Origin: Parascedosporium putredinis
Lineage: Eukaryota; Ascomycota; Sordariomycetes; Microascales; Microascaceae
Reading direction: 5' to 3'
Length of the DNA stretch: 64,000 nt
Assembly (NCBI GenBank): GCA_949357655.1
Contig: CASHTG010000021.1
Location: 248,001 to 312,000, forward strand
Shown: piece after piece, positions 36,639 to 48,776 of the stretch
Position numbering within the stretch: position 1 is the first letter of the stretch
Layout of the letters: each line of letters opens with the position of its first letter
The notes under the pieces: model-generated
What the model saw: only the letters and a program-made list of their open reading frames with translations
The model's database searches: none
What the model was told of the DNA's origin: nothing
Made by a program: the position numbers and the translations under genes

Positions 36639-39612
36639 TCACGTTCCCATACCCGCCATCCAGCTCTGCGCCGCCGGATAGCTAGGAGGCAAGTCCTCGT
36701 TTCTCGTACCCCAATCGCCCTCCTCGTCCCCCAGCTCGAGGACGAGCTCCCCGCCCTTTGCAAAAAGTCGTGCGAGATCCAATTCTTCGTGTACGCCTCC
36801 CCGTCGAGCGTCGCCCGGCGCACGTAAATGGCGCGACCCTGCCTGCCGGACCCGGGCTCGATGGTCCGGCGGATGACGGCCGGGCGCTTCGGGTCCCCGG
36901 AGCGGATGCGAATCTCGGGAAAGAAGGGCGCGGTGAGCAGGTACACGGACTGGCCGGCCACGGGGAAGAAGCCCATCATGGCCATGGCCGCGAAGGCGCC
37001 CATGGCGCAGTCGTCGTTGCCAGGGATGCCGTTGACCGAGGCGTTGAACTGCGAGGGGATGTACTCGTTGACCCAGTAGGAGCTGCGGCCGGGCCGCCCG
37101 GCGTAATGGAACTGGAACACGGTCAGGTACGACTGCTCGTTGCCCATGTCGGCGATGCCGGAGCTGTGGTAGTAGTCGAGCCGGTCGAAAAAGGTGCGCT
37201 GGCCGCCAAACACGTCAATCAGGCCCCTCATGTCCTGCGGAGCGTAGAAGCTGTACAGCCAGGGGGAGCCCTCGTAGGTCGACTGCGCCGTGTCAAAGTA
37301 GCACTTGTGCGGCTCGAAGATGGGGCTGCACATGCGCGTGGTCTGGTACTTGAACGTGCCGTCCATGTTGCGCGGCTGCGGGAACCCCTTGAAGCTGGTG
37401 CGGTGCACGTCGCCTTGCTCGTCATGGAAGAGGTCCTCCTGCTCCGGGTTCCACACGTTGCGCCAGAAGCCGCTCCGGTTCATGTACTTGGCGAAATCGT
37501 CTTCGTGGCCCAGGGCCTTGGCGAGCGTGGCGATGGCGAAGTCGTCGTACGCGTACTCGACCGTGCGCGAGACGGTTCGGCTGTGCGGGCCGTGGCCTCG
37601 CTTGTCGCGGTGGTCGGCGGCGATGTAGCCGTACTGCTCCCAGCTTTCAATGTTGCCTCGGCCTTCGAGACTCCAGTCTTTCGGTGTGTCTAGGAGGGAA
37701 AAGGGGGTGAGTATGACTGACAAAAGGAAGAAGAAAAAAACAGTAAATATTGTTACTCACCCTCGGCGTCGGAGATGACCGCCTCGTACGCCGTCTTCCA
37801 ATCGATCCCGTCCGTGATGCCCTTGATATAGGCGTCGGTAATGACAACGTCGGCGTTGGAGCCGCCCTGCGTGAAACCCTTGCTGAAGCTCATCCGACAG
37901 TCGGGAAGCTTTCCTCGTGCCTGTAAATGTCGAGCAGCGCCCTGACCATCTCGGTCTGGGCAGCCGGGTCCATGATGGTGAGTAAAGGGTGCTGCGCCCG
38001 GAACGAGTCCCAAATGCAGTAAAAGGAGTCAAAGTAGGGCTCGGTCGATTCCCACAGCTGGTTCTCGCCCGTGTAGTTTTGGGGCGATAGCATGGACCTG
38101 TACAGGCCGGACCAGAAGATGGTCTGCATGTCCGGGTGCACGCCCTTTGTCTCGAGCTCGATGACGCCCAGCTTCTCGCTCCACGCCATCTCCACGTCGC
38201 GCACGGCGCCGTCAAAATCGAAATCGGGAGCTCGCGCTCGGCGTTGGCGCACGCCTGGTCGACCGAGATGAAGCTCAGACCAACGCGGGCGAGGATCTGC
38301 CCGTTGCCGCCGGCGGCAAGCGGGTCGAACTGAACCCACGCGCCGCCGGAGCCGCTAGGGTTCGCAAAGCCGCGCTCCACGGCGTTGAGGTGGGTCACGT
38401 CGGTGCGGGCTTCTTCGCCCATAAAAGTGCCCGCGCGGCGGACGGCGGCGCCCCGGAAGTCGGCGCAGAAGTAGGAGTGGTAGGTGCCCCGGCCAAAAGA
38501 GGGAGAAAAGCGCCCTCGCCGATGACGCGGCCCGTCTCGGGGTACACTTGGCAGCCGGACGAGGAGGAGAGCGCGGTCTGGCCGAGGTCCTGGAGGTCGA
38601 CGAGGAGGAGGGGCCGAGGGGGTTCGCGCGGGCGCCGCGGGACACGGAGGTGTCGTCTTGGTCGGTAGGGAAGGTGAAGCGGTAGAGGGAGGCGCGCTTG
38701 GAGGCGGTGATTTCGGCGCGCACGTTGTTGGTGAGGTTGAGGGCAAAGTAGCCGACGCGGGCCTCGGCGGTGCCGGGGACGCGGGGCAGCATGCGGTTTC
38801 CGAGGGTGAAGTTGCATTTTTGGAAGTCGTCGTCGGGGCAGCCTGGATGGGGGAAGAGGGGAAGTTGCCCATGGAGGGGCTCTGCGCGTTTGTGTTAGAT
38901 GGGCCGTGTTTCGAGGGTAGTAGGGAAAGCGGGTTTACGAAAAGAGACGTTTTTTTAAGGGAAAGAAAAGAAACGAGTACGTACGCCACCGGTTCCTAAA
39001 GGGTAAAAGGAGGTCATGTTAGTTGATTGTGTACAGTAAGGGGTAGGATATTTGGGATCTTGACGTACCGGAATCGTGCATATGGGAGAAGCCGCCAATG
39101 GGCGAGGCGTCGGAGACGAAGCCGGCGGCGTTCTCGCCACGGATCATGGAATCCGGGCATGGTTTCGCCATACCTACGTCTTCGTTAGAGAGAGATGTCA
39201 CTGTCGTATAATCATTTCTAAAAAGGGACACTTGAAGACATACCGTATGGATAGGTTGGGCCGGGAAAGACATGGCCTTGTTCACGGTTAGTACATCACG
39301 GCAGCACAGTTCACAAGTATTCCAAAGGCTACCCTTCACCTCGCTCTAAGAAAGGAAAAGAGGAAGGCAATAAAAAAAGAAAAAAAGAAGAAGAAAAAAC
39401 TCACCTCCATTCACCGTCCCAATGAGCGGGTTGATATACTGCAGGATATCAGGCCGATAGCCATCTCCGGTAGCCCATTCGACAGGCCAAGACCAGGAGT
39501 AGCGCTCCTCGATCACAGGCTGGAGAAAGAAGAGAGCAAAGACAAAGGCACCGACGAGAACGACGAACCGCAGAGGCCGGCCAAAGTCCATGCCTATGGA
39601 GAAGAGCGCCAT
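36639..39612 (-). CDS. GH92 family alpha-mannosidase (alpha-1,2-mannosidase type), membrane-anchored
   Basis: About 844 aa in six exons: 39612-39405, 39276-39244, 39173-39069, 38996-38986, 38881-37761 and 37689-36639. Exons 2 (33 nt) and 4 (11 nt) are very short. The N-terminus has a short cytosolic-like stretch and one hydrophobic segment (FVVLVGAFVFALFFL, residues 17-31), so it is probably a type II anchored or secreted enzyme. Family marks: INPLIGTVNGGHVFPGPTYP, ENAAGFVSDASPIGGFSHMHDSG, TRTVEYAYDDFAIA-like SRTVEYAYDDFAIA, SYLTVFQFHYAGRP, and the active-site region GIPGNDDCAMGAF with the catalytic Asp pair, followed by GFFPVAGQSVYLLTAP. GH92 enzymes are Ca2+-dependent inverting exo-alpha-mannosidases on N-glycans and mannans. 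Six missing bases break the frame (near 38855, 38611, 38487, 38227, 37908 and 36768); the last moves the end to QSWMAGMGT at 36639. Linkage preference is inferred. Confidence 0.92.
38986..38996 (-). other. 11-nt microexon of the GH92 gene
   Basis: Minus-strand sequence GAACCGGTGGC is flanked by a TTTAG acceptor and a GTACGT donor. It supplies two bases of a split Gly codon plus Thr-Gly-Gly. Phases on both sides match, and the neighbouring exons end SHMHDSG and begin SPSMGNF. Omitting it would shift the frame of everything downstream. Confidence 0.75.
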
Positions 39613-41954
39613 GTCTCAGGAGCTCGAAGGCGCGCGCACGCACGCACCCGTGGTGGAGAGTGGTTGCCGGATTTGAGACAAGGCCGCGTAGGGGGCGGCG
39701 GGGATTCGGCCCCGAAAACGGCACTGAAGAATGTTGTTTTGCTTTTTCCTTTCTTCTCCGCAGACCGGGGACTTGTAAGTCGCGGTGGGGGTGTGTGTGT
39801 GATTTAGGGGCTAGGCATTCACGGCGCCGTTAGGGAGGCTGTCTTTTGATGTGGATCTCAAAAGCAAAGACGGTGGTGGGGAGCGCGGGTTCGGTATCGG
39901 GGATTTCTGGCGTTGCGGCCGGGAAAGGTCCCCAGCGGCGGGGGTGGCGATCCTCTGGGTGCTGCGCTTTCGCTCCTCTAATGGATCCCTCGTACCTCTT
40001 TCGGTCCTTGGCCTTGCTTCTGTTCTTCAAGCTAGCTTGGGGTCTCTTGATCTCTCCCTTCTAAGGGTCAAGCGCGAGGGCAAGAGCAGGTGGAAGGGGA
40101 GGACATCAATCGCGGGGACACGCGCGACAAGAATGAAGACGAGAAGAGAAAAGGAACACAAGAAACAAGAAGAAGAATAAAAAAGACGAACAAAAAGGCC
40201 CGTCGCGTTTAGCTTGACAGGGTCGGCCGCCGAGGTTACTCACACTTTACTTCACCGCGTTTGAAAAAGAGAAAGGATTCAAGGAAAGAGAGGTTGCAGG
40301 TTTGATGATTGTTCTTTCTATTTTGCCAAGCCGTCCGTTCCCCTTAACCGCCCCCAGAAAGATGAGAACAGGTTGACTACTTCGTACTTTGCGACGGATT
40401 GATAAAAGTCCTCTTCTGCACCCAAAGAAAAATGCAACATGCACTAATACAACCTGGAAGTATGTGCATGCAAGACTAAGGCTAGCGAGGCCTTGACCAA
40501 TTGTAGGGATACAATGCAACGTTCACGGACAATTATTTTGCCTGCGGTTGATAGTAGCTCTTGTTTGGCGCGCCCCTAGCTCCCCATGCGCTTAGCCATC
40601 TCTGGATGCTTCGGCAAGTGATACATTGACCTCTGGTTTATTGACTGATATAGTCATGGCTGATAGGGGTCCTGTCGCACCCCGTGAGAACCGCTGAAAG
40701 GATGGATATCAATTGGGATCAAGCATTCTTCGTGCTGTTGCTGAATCTATATCCGTCCTTGGCCAAGGTGAGGGGTGTGGCGTGGCCTCCGTACCACCGA
40801 GGAAGTCTGGAGTCTTGTCCAGTCTTGAGAGCATGTCCCATGATTGTCCTTATGGGATGGGCAAAATGAGAAGCATCCATTTGATAGATCATTGGGTTAA
40901 ACGCCCTCAGTGTTGGCTTGAATTGGGAACCAGGGCGGACTCACTCTCACAAGCTCCATCAACTGCTTTATCAATCACCAGCCGTTCGCTGCTTGACCCT
41001 CAACATCGAACTTCCCAGGACACTAGTCGAGGGGATACGGGGGTTGAATGCGGGGAATTGCGCAGCGGCCGATAACTGGCTCCACTAATCAAGGATCAAA
41101 CTCCAGTATAACGGCTGTGGCGTTCAAGGGGTTTGATGACCCATGGTCAATGATCACCGAGTCGTTGGGGCCGTGCAGCCGAGAGAGCTCAAGCCCAATT
41201 GTTATATAAGCCGTCATCGAAAGGTCAACTCGCCTCGGGGACCTTGAAGTGTTCTATGTTCCTGTTTTTGGCTCATCGTCTCAACGCAACGACATGATAC
41301 GAAACATTGGGTTCAGTTGACGCTTGCTTCTTCAAGCTTCAAGTAATTTCCTTCGCGAGGATTCTTTCCAACGCTCTCCTCCTTCAACGCCCAAAACTTC
41401 CACGCGAGTTCAGGTCAGCTTTTGCGATCCACAATTTTAAATGAATACTTGAAACAGTGTACCTTGGATTCGTTGGGCGCTGGAGGGTAGGTTTATTATG
41501 CTGCACCTATATAACAGGTTGCTTGGATAAATGCAACCGCCGTCGCATGGCGTGTTAATATATATCAAGTGCCCTCTCTGGGGCACTCTACCGATAGCTC
41601 CCCACCAGGGTATCGATTCGTAGAAGGGACTGGAATAGCTGTCCTTATCGGCAACGCGAAATGCCCAGTGTAGTGAGAAGGCTACGACCGGGCTATCTCT
41701 GAAGAACCCAAGATAGGAGAAGAAAAAAGTAGTGCTCTCGCTCGTTGCCTCAAGGATCGCGGCTCCAAGAACCCAAGGCAGAACGCTTTCTAGAAGAATA
41801 TCTCCTCGCGGGACCAAGTGCCAGTCCACTACCAAAGTCCCTATAGAGCATATCTTCGAGCTCCGGCTTGGCCCCCTTCACAGAGAAGCACAAAGGAGAA
41901 GAAAAAAAAAAAAGTGCCACGGCAGAGTGGGCAGCACCAGCCGCACGACTCGCC
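39613..41954. other. Shared upstream region between divergent mannosidase genes
   Basis: 2.3 kb between the start codons of GH92 (minus) and GH125 (plus). No convincing gene inside. It holds a TACTTCGTAC 10-mer at 40378-40387, and a TATATAAG box at 41203-41210 with CCAAT just before it (41195-41199), oriented towards GH125 but 745 bp from its start codon. If that TATA box is used, the GH125 leader would be long or spliced. Confidence 0.5.
41203..41210 (+). promoter_or_regulatory. Candidate TATA box
   Basis: TATATAAG, the best TATA match in the GH92/GH125 intergenic region. The distance to the GH125 start codon (745 bp) makes assignment uncertain. No transcription start can be read from sequence. 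Confidence 0.3.
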
Positions 41955-43960
41955 ATGTCACCGCTGCCTCGACAACACTTGCCCCTCCCCTCGTCTCCCT
42001 CCTCTGGGTTGCTTTGGCGGCCGCGACGCTTCCTACCGATTGCCAGAAATATGATACCACCTCAGGGATGGCCCATGAGCCCTTCTCCGAGGGCAAGCAC
42101 GCGCTTCCCTATCAGCGACCGGAGCCGCGTTGTCGGACTTTCAACTCGACGGTCGTTGAGGAGGTTATCGAGCAGATGAGAAAGGAGATTGTCGATCCGG
42201 ACTTGTTTCGGCTCTTTGAAAATACTTTTCCTAACACGCTCGACACGACTATCTCGTGGAAGGGGTTTGGTAGTGAAGATCCCAATGAAGAGGTGAGTTG
42301 GAGCTCCCCATCTCCCCTATGCGAAGACGATGTTATATCGAGAGTCTTCTTCCGCCTGTTCCCTGCCTTTCACTCGAGATGGCGCCTGCTGCCCTTTGGT
42401 GTCTTTCCTCGACATACCCCTCGCGGCGCCCTCAAAACGCTGTCCTATTGCTCTTGCTATATCCCGGCCCTGCGTTCACTGACACTTTGCCCTTTTCTCG
42501 CGCCTCTTTCCCTAGTTGACGTTTGTGCGCACCGGCGACATCAACGCCATGTGGCTCCGCGATAGCGCCAACCAGCTCCAGAGCTACAAACCCCTCCTCA
42601 AACCGGACCCGTCCCCGGACTCCCTCGCCTCCCTCTTCCGCGGCGCCATCAACCTCCAGGGCCGCTACATCCGCCAGTCCCCGCACTGCAACGCCTTCCA
42701 GCCCCCGACGAGTCAAGTCTAGCAAACGAGTACAACGGCGGGGTCACATCCGATTTCGTCGTCCCGCGCTTCTCCAGGGACATTGTCTTTGAGTGCAAGT
42801 ACGAGCTCGACTCGCTCGCCGCGTTCCTGCAGCTCTCGCACGATTACCACAGCCGCACCGATGATTTGGCCTTTTTCCGGGACTCGCGGTGGCGCGACAC
42901 CATTGGCGTCATCATGGACGCCGCGTCGGCCCTGCTCGCGGGGACCTACGCCTCGGACGGCTCCATCAACAAGTCGCCCTACATGTTTGAGCGCAAGAGC
43001 AACAAGGCGTCCGAGACCATGTCCAACGACGGCGCGGGGGCCCCGTCAAGAGCAACACCGGTCTGATCAGGAGCTTCTTCCGACCCTCGGACGATGCTTG
43101 TACCTTTCAGCTCTTCATCCCCGCCAACATGATGTTCTCGCGGTACATGGCCGCTTGCGCCGACATCATGCAGGAGATTGATCCGGACCTCGCCACTAAG
43201 ATGAGTGGATTTGCCGGCGTTGTTAGGGCTGGTGTGGAGAGGTACGGCAAGTTCAAGCATCCCGAGTTTGGCGAGATGTACGCGTACGAGGTGGACGGGT
43301 ACGGAGGCCGATATCTCATGGTAAGCGGACCAACTAGCATCATACACAGTGTCATGTAGGCTAACACCTAACCCCCACCGCCAAAAAGGACGACGCCAAC
43401 ATACCGAGCCTGCTGAGCATACCGATGCTCGGCTACCTAGACATGAAAGACCCGGTCTACCTCAACACTCGAAAATTTGTCCTTAGCACCGAGAATCCGT
43501 ACTACATGTACGGCCCCGTCCTCAACGCCACGGGAGGGCCTCATATCGGACCGGGGATGGCGTGGCCCATGGCCCTAATTGTGCAGCTCCTGACCTCTGA
43601 TAACGACTACGAGATTGAAGTGGGCATCAAACAATTGCTATCATCGACAGATAACCTCGGCCTTATGCACGAGTCCATACATTCCCATGACCAGCATAGG
43701 TGGACGAGATCCTGGTGAGTACTCCTGTTCAAAGTTCCCCGTGTCATTTCACGACCGAGCCCGGCTGGCGTGCCAGAGGAAAAATAAGAACAAAGTAGTG
43801 AAAGGACAGGAAAAATAAGGGGGCACACACAATCTTGCAGAAGGAGTTCTAGTTCTAATCTTGGATTGGCAGGTTCGCTTGGGTCAACGGGCTCTTTGGA
43901 CAAATGATTCTCGATCTGAGAGAAAGGAAGCCACATCTCTTGCGCCTCGATTATCAATGA
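41955..43960 (+). CDS. GH125 exo-alpha-1,6-mannosidase (DUF1237/Mug157 family)
   Basis: About 519 aa in four exons: 41955-42292, 42516-43320, 43389-43714 and 43873-43960. With three missing bases allowed for, each exon has the right phase and the total is exactly 1560 nt. GH125 enzymes are inverting exo-mannosidases for non-reducing alpha-1,6-mannose. Marks: ISWKGFGSEDPNEE; TFVRTGDINAMWLRDSANQ with the catalytic-acid Asp; GRYIRQSPHCNAFQ; RSFFRPSDDACTFQLFIPAN; YYMYGPVLNATGGPHIGPGM; and the ending LRERKPHLLRLDYQ. The start is inferred: ATG at 41955 gives MSPLPRQHLPLP, and one restored C near 41990 joins it to LVSLLWVALAAATLPTDC, a normal signal peptide. Without that the frame would need an implausible upstream start. 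Other breaks are missing C near 42703 and 43041. Divergent from the GH92 gene. Confidence 0.92.
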
Positions 43961-45125
43961 GGGAATTGGGCAGAGTGTACGAGGCGTATGTGCTTGGAAA
44001 TCGAAGCCTAAAAGTGGAATTAGGCCAGCCAACGCTTCGTCATGGATGGCAGGTGCCCCGGTTGGAGTGTATTTTTAAGCATCTAGAATTTCTTATGGAT
44101 GGGGGAGTTAAGCACCTGGTCCATTGATCAAAGGCTGCTTGCATGGGCGCGCGTGTCCCAGGCTCGATCCGATCATGGCCGAGGAAGCTTGCAGCAAGCT
44201 TTCGCAAGTTTGACCCAATTGTACTCTTGTTTTCAAAGTTCCCGTCTGCGAATGTGAGGAATGATAAACTCGCCCAGCGCGCATGGCATTTGTCACCCAT
44301 GATTTCGTTGGAGCTGCATCAATTAGTTCTATTACCAACGCGCGGACGAGAAGGGGAGGTAGTGCTGTCGCCACCGTCAAAGGTCCCTGGACTTCCACCA
44401 TTTTCCACCCAATTCTTGAGCCTAACCCGATCAATATCCCTCGCTTTCATCCTTGTATCGATGTCGAGTTTCACAACTCGGCAATATCCTCGTTGTTGAA
44501 ATTTCCTTGCTAGAATAACACAAGGGGAAAAAGAGAAAAAAGGGAAAATATAGCTTGGGTCTATTGCTCAGAAATTGGTTAACTCCGAGATTTCGAGGTG
44601 CGAGAAGGCGCAAACGAGTAACAACACTGTGTGGTAATTCCGTGCTTCTCGCTGACGTCCCGTATAGAGTAATGAAGTAATTGTGGTGCGGGGCGGGGCA
44701 CTTTCCATCTCCAAACCCGCCGTAGCTGTTCCAGCCACACCCACCTCAAAGCTTAAGCCGGAGAGGAGCAAAGATAGCTGCGACAAACTTCCTCTCACCT
44801 TCACTCCAACCCGCAGCCTTTCTCCCCTACTCCTCCTTCTTCCCCACCCCCTTCTCTCTCTCTCCTTATCCTCTCCCCTCCCTTTGGAACCGAACCCTTT
44901 GCCGACTTGAGCCATATCAAAACCGCCGACCGCCGACCGCCCCGCCGATCCTCGCTGGCTCTTCCCTGCTCTCCCCTCTTCCGGCCGGGACGACTCCTCG
45001 ACAAGATATAGAGAGGAAAAAAACATTAAACCAACGAGACGGGAGTTTTAAAGCCCCTGGTTTCATTCTTGGGACTCTTCTTCCTCTCCTTTTATCAAAC
45101 GGGGAGGGAAAAAGAGATATGCGCC
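43961..45125. other. Intergenic region
   Basis: 3' region of GH125 and upstream region of the HECT ligase, which becomes strongly C/T-rich from about 44800 to 44890. No gene recognised. Confidence 0.55.
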
Positions 45126-48100
45126 ATGAACTTCCAGTCCTTCACCGGCTCCTCCCGCCGTCCCCGCAACGTCAACCTCAGCGGTCAACCTAGCAACCCC
45201 AACCCCTTTGCTTCCACGTCGTGGACCAAGCCCGGAGACCCGAACCGGACCGTGTACAAGGCCCAGGCCGACCGCCAGCAGCGCCAGCGGGAGAGGGAAA
45301 AGTTGCAGGCTGCCAGGACCCTGCAGCGGGTCTACCGAGGAAGTGTGGCGAGGGCGAGGGCGCGGGAGCTCCATCGCGCCCGGTTCGACGACATCTACCA
45401 GTGCACCTCTCAAAACGCACCCGCTGTGAGCGGTGGTGATGATGTCGCCGTCGACACGGCGGTGAAGAGGGTGAGGCGTGCGTTCCCCACCTCGTGCTGT
45501 CCTTCAAGTCCGACAACCAGGAGGATGTCGGGCGGCTCGCCCAGCTCTCCGATGACCTGACGACGGCGGGCGTGGTGGCGTCGCTGTCGAAGCTGTCGTC
45601 GTCTCACCTCGCCCGCTTCTTCGACCACTTGCTCGATGTGCTCAAGAAGACGGGGCTCTCGAGCTCGCACCCGCATGCGGCGGCCCAGCTCGACATCCTC
45701 GCCGCCCTGGTCCCGGCTTTCCCGCCGCGGCGCTTAGTGGCGATAAGCCTGCTAGGTTCTACGCGCTTATGGCTAGGCTCTCGTCCGAGTCGCAGCTTTC
45801 GCGAGCCGAGAACTCGGCTGTTGTGAAGGCATCCTTGGCGCCTCTAAAGACGGTGAAGCAGCTACAGGGTAAGTCATGTTCCCCTGCACCTCCGAGACCC
45901 TGCCCTACCAATCACATTCATCATGTACATCGGATACATAATACAGAGCGATCGTCGGATGCTAACTTTGCGCCAAAACAGACTCCCCAGCAGGTACAAC
46001 CCTCTCAACAAACGTCTATCGAGCCTTCATCTTCTCCTTCCTCTCCTCCCCGAACCTGGCACTGTTCGAGAGCGACTGCACCGAATTTCTAATCTCCCTC
46101 GATATCGAGCGCCTTGCCAACGCAATCATTGCAGACTCACATACACCGCCCAAGGAGTTTTCCTCGGGCGACGGCCCGCTTTGGTTGCTCGCACACTTTG
46201 TCCAGCTCTCCGCGGGCGCTAGCGGCTACCGGACCGAGGTACTGCTCACGCCCATTTACTGGCTTCTCTCTAGTTACGGTAAAGAGATTGGCCAACGCAT
46301 GGTAGCAGGAGGCAGCCACGAGGATGCCCTGGAAAACGCGACGGAAGAGGCGAGCGCCCAGGTTGGGCCTCTGCCCGAATACGTCAAGGCGCAGCTGCAG
46401 TCTCTTGTCAGCACTGAATCCATAAAGCACTTGCTGGGCCAACTGTCCGAGTATGTATTAACTTAGCCCTTTTCTGATATATGATGGTCCGACACGTACT
46501 GATACGGAGAGTAAAATAGGCAGCCCGAGGCCTCTGGGACGGCGAGGACGGTCAACGTATTGAGTGGCTATCTCTTGACCCTCCTCCAATGTTTCCCCGA
46601 CCAGAGCGATACCATCCGCATGCGCTTTTATCTTAGCGATCTCCGCTCCCCCGCGGCGTTGTGCCGGCAGTCAAATGGCTCTGGGATGCGGTCACGAGCA
46701 CAACCGTCTATCAGAAAGGAAAGTCTGATCCGCAAGCACCGACGCGGATGCTCAAGACCTACGTTTCTGAGCAGGCGACGCAGGGTGCCGCTCTCGATGG
46801 GGATGCAGAGTGGCGCGTCCTTCTTTGTTCTTGGACTTGTACGTATTCGTGCTACGATTAGCCGATGACGACGATTTCATGGGCGGCATCAAACCCTTGG
46901 CGCGCACCACTTCCCGTATCCAGACGTGCTGCCTTTCCCTCGACGACGTCAAGGGTCTTAGCGTCTTCCTTAAAAACTTCTCCTTTGCGCTATATCATGA
47001 CATAAGTTCCATCGCCCCTTCTGCCGGGCCCTCGCGTAGCCGTACAGGGACGTCGACAGACGCGGACCGCTCGCGGACCGCTGCCGCTGCATCGAACCCG
47101 CTAGACCTTGATGGGATTAAGAACATCATTACATCCGCGATGCAGCTGGTTTACGAACGAGACTCGCGGCTCCGATTCCTCCCCGCCGACCACTGGCTCA
47201 TGACGTCGAGATTTAACATGGGCGGCTTTATAGCGGATGCAGTAACCGAGCTGCAGAGGCAGCAGGAGGAAGACGAGGAATCCGACAACGAGGACGACGA
47301 GTACGCGGACGAGCCGATGCAGAGGTTCTCCTCGCCGAATCACGCGCGGCAACATATGAGGCTGCACCAGGTCCGCGAGTTTGAAAAGAAGCAGAGGGAG
47401 CGCTACCTGGCGACCATTGGACCGAAGCTGGAAATTCTCAAGCATATGCCGTTTGTCATCCCGTTTGAGACGAGGGCAATGGTGTTCAAGCAATTCATCC
47501 ACCTGGACAAACTGAGGCGTAGAGGCGGTTTCGTCGATGCCGACCAGTGGCGGCTTAGTCTGCGAGGTAGTGAGCTTGGAATGGACCGCCTTGGGAAGCA
47601 TAGCGCGGATATCCGCAGGAACCGCGTGCTGGACGACGCGTTTGACCAATTCTACCCCTGGCCGAAGGGTTGAAGGAGCCCATTTACATTACTTTTTACG
47701 ATCGGTTCGGCGAGGTGGAAGCGGGCATTGACGGCGGCGGCGTCACCAAAGAGTTCCTCATGTCCGCCATTAGTGACGCGTTTGCGGAGGAGAGTTCGTG
47801 GTTTACTCGCAACGCAGAAGGGCTGTACTACCCCAACCCTTCGGTCATGGACTGGTTCCGCGAGAAGCGTGATCGGGCCTCGTCCGCAGAGGATCGGGAA
47901 GAGTACGAGAAGGAGAGCCGGCGGGTGATCCAGCAGTACGAGTTTCTCGGTCGCCTGGTTGGCAAGTGCATCTACGAGGGGATCCTGATCGACATTGCTT
48001 TTGCCGGTTTTTCTTGATGAACTGGCGCGCCTCGTCGGACCTGAACCGGTACCGCGGCACGGTCAACGACCTGCGGGACCTAGACGAGGAGCTTTACAAG

Positions 48101-48776
48101 GGCCTGATGTCGCTTAAAAACGAAGCCGGGGATGTGTCGGCGTGGGACATGTACTTTACCGTGGACGACGAGGCGTCATTCGGCCCCAACCGCGACAAGT
48201 TCACGCTGACGCGCAACCTGGTCAAGGGCGGCGACGAGCTGAGGGTCACCAACGAGAACCGGCTCCTCTTTATCTCATCGGTGGCCAAGCACCGGTTGGC
48301 GGTGCAGCCGGCGCTGCAGACCAACGCCTTCATCCGGGGTTGCGGTCCATCATCGATCCGTCATGGCTGTCCATGTTTAACCGGGCCGAGATGCAGCGGC
48401 TGGTGGGCGGCGACTCAAGGCGATTGACGTGGCAGACCTGCGGCGCAACACCGTCTACGGGGTCTCTATGTGATTGGGGACGACGGACAGGAGCACGAGA
48501 CCGTGCAGCTGTTTTGGCGGGTCATGGAGGGCTTCTCGGACGAGCAGCGGCGCGACGTGCTCAAGTTTGTCACGTCGACGCCGCGCGCGCCGCTCCTCGG
48601 GTTCACGCAGCTCAGCCCGCTCTTCTCCATCCGAGACGGGGGTCCGCGGAGGACCGGCTGCCGAGCGCGAGCACGTGTATTAACCTCTTGAAGCTGCCGC
48701 TGTACCGGAGCGAAAAGGTGTTGAGGAGAAGCTGCTCCTAGCCATTTCGTCTGGTGCGGGTTTTGATTTGAGTTAG
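45126..48776 (+). CDS. HUL5: Hul5/UBE3C-type HECT E3 ubiquitin-protein ligase
   Basis: About 1159 aa in three exons: 45126-45868, 45982-46450 and 46520-48776. Relatives bind the proteasome and extend ubiquitin chains on misfolded proteins. The N-terminus MNFQSFTGSSRRPRNVNLSG and the IQ-like helix AARTLQRVYRGSVARARARE (about residues 60-80) are typical of the Hul5/UBE3C subfamily. Acidic stretch EEDEESDNEDDEYADE lies near residue 740. The HECT domain starts around LKEPIYITFYDRFGEVEAGIDGGG, runs through EFLGRLVGKCIYEGILIDIAF, and ends with the catalytic Cys in LPSASTCINLLKLPLY and LREKLLLAISSGAGFDLS. Eleven missing bases break the frame (near 45490, 45737, 46655, 46822, 47655, 48013, 48340, 48416, 48463, 48642 and 48728). 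Restoring them gives a whole number of codons. This is the most heavily damaged gene here; domain identity is still unambiguous. Confidence 0.93.

Noticed and set aside
41437..41835. 132-codon minus-strand frame in the mannosidase intergenic region
   Set aside because: No family resemblance, no splice support; overlaps the presumed promoter and leader.
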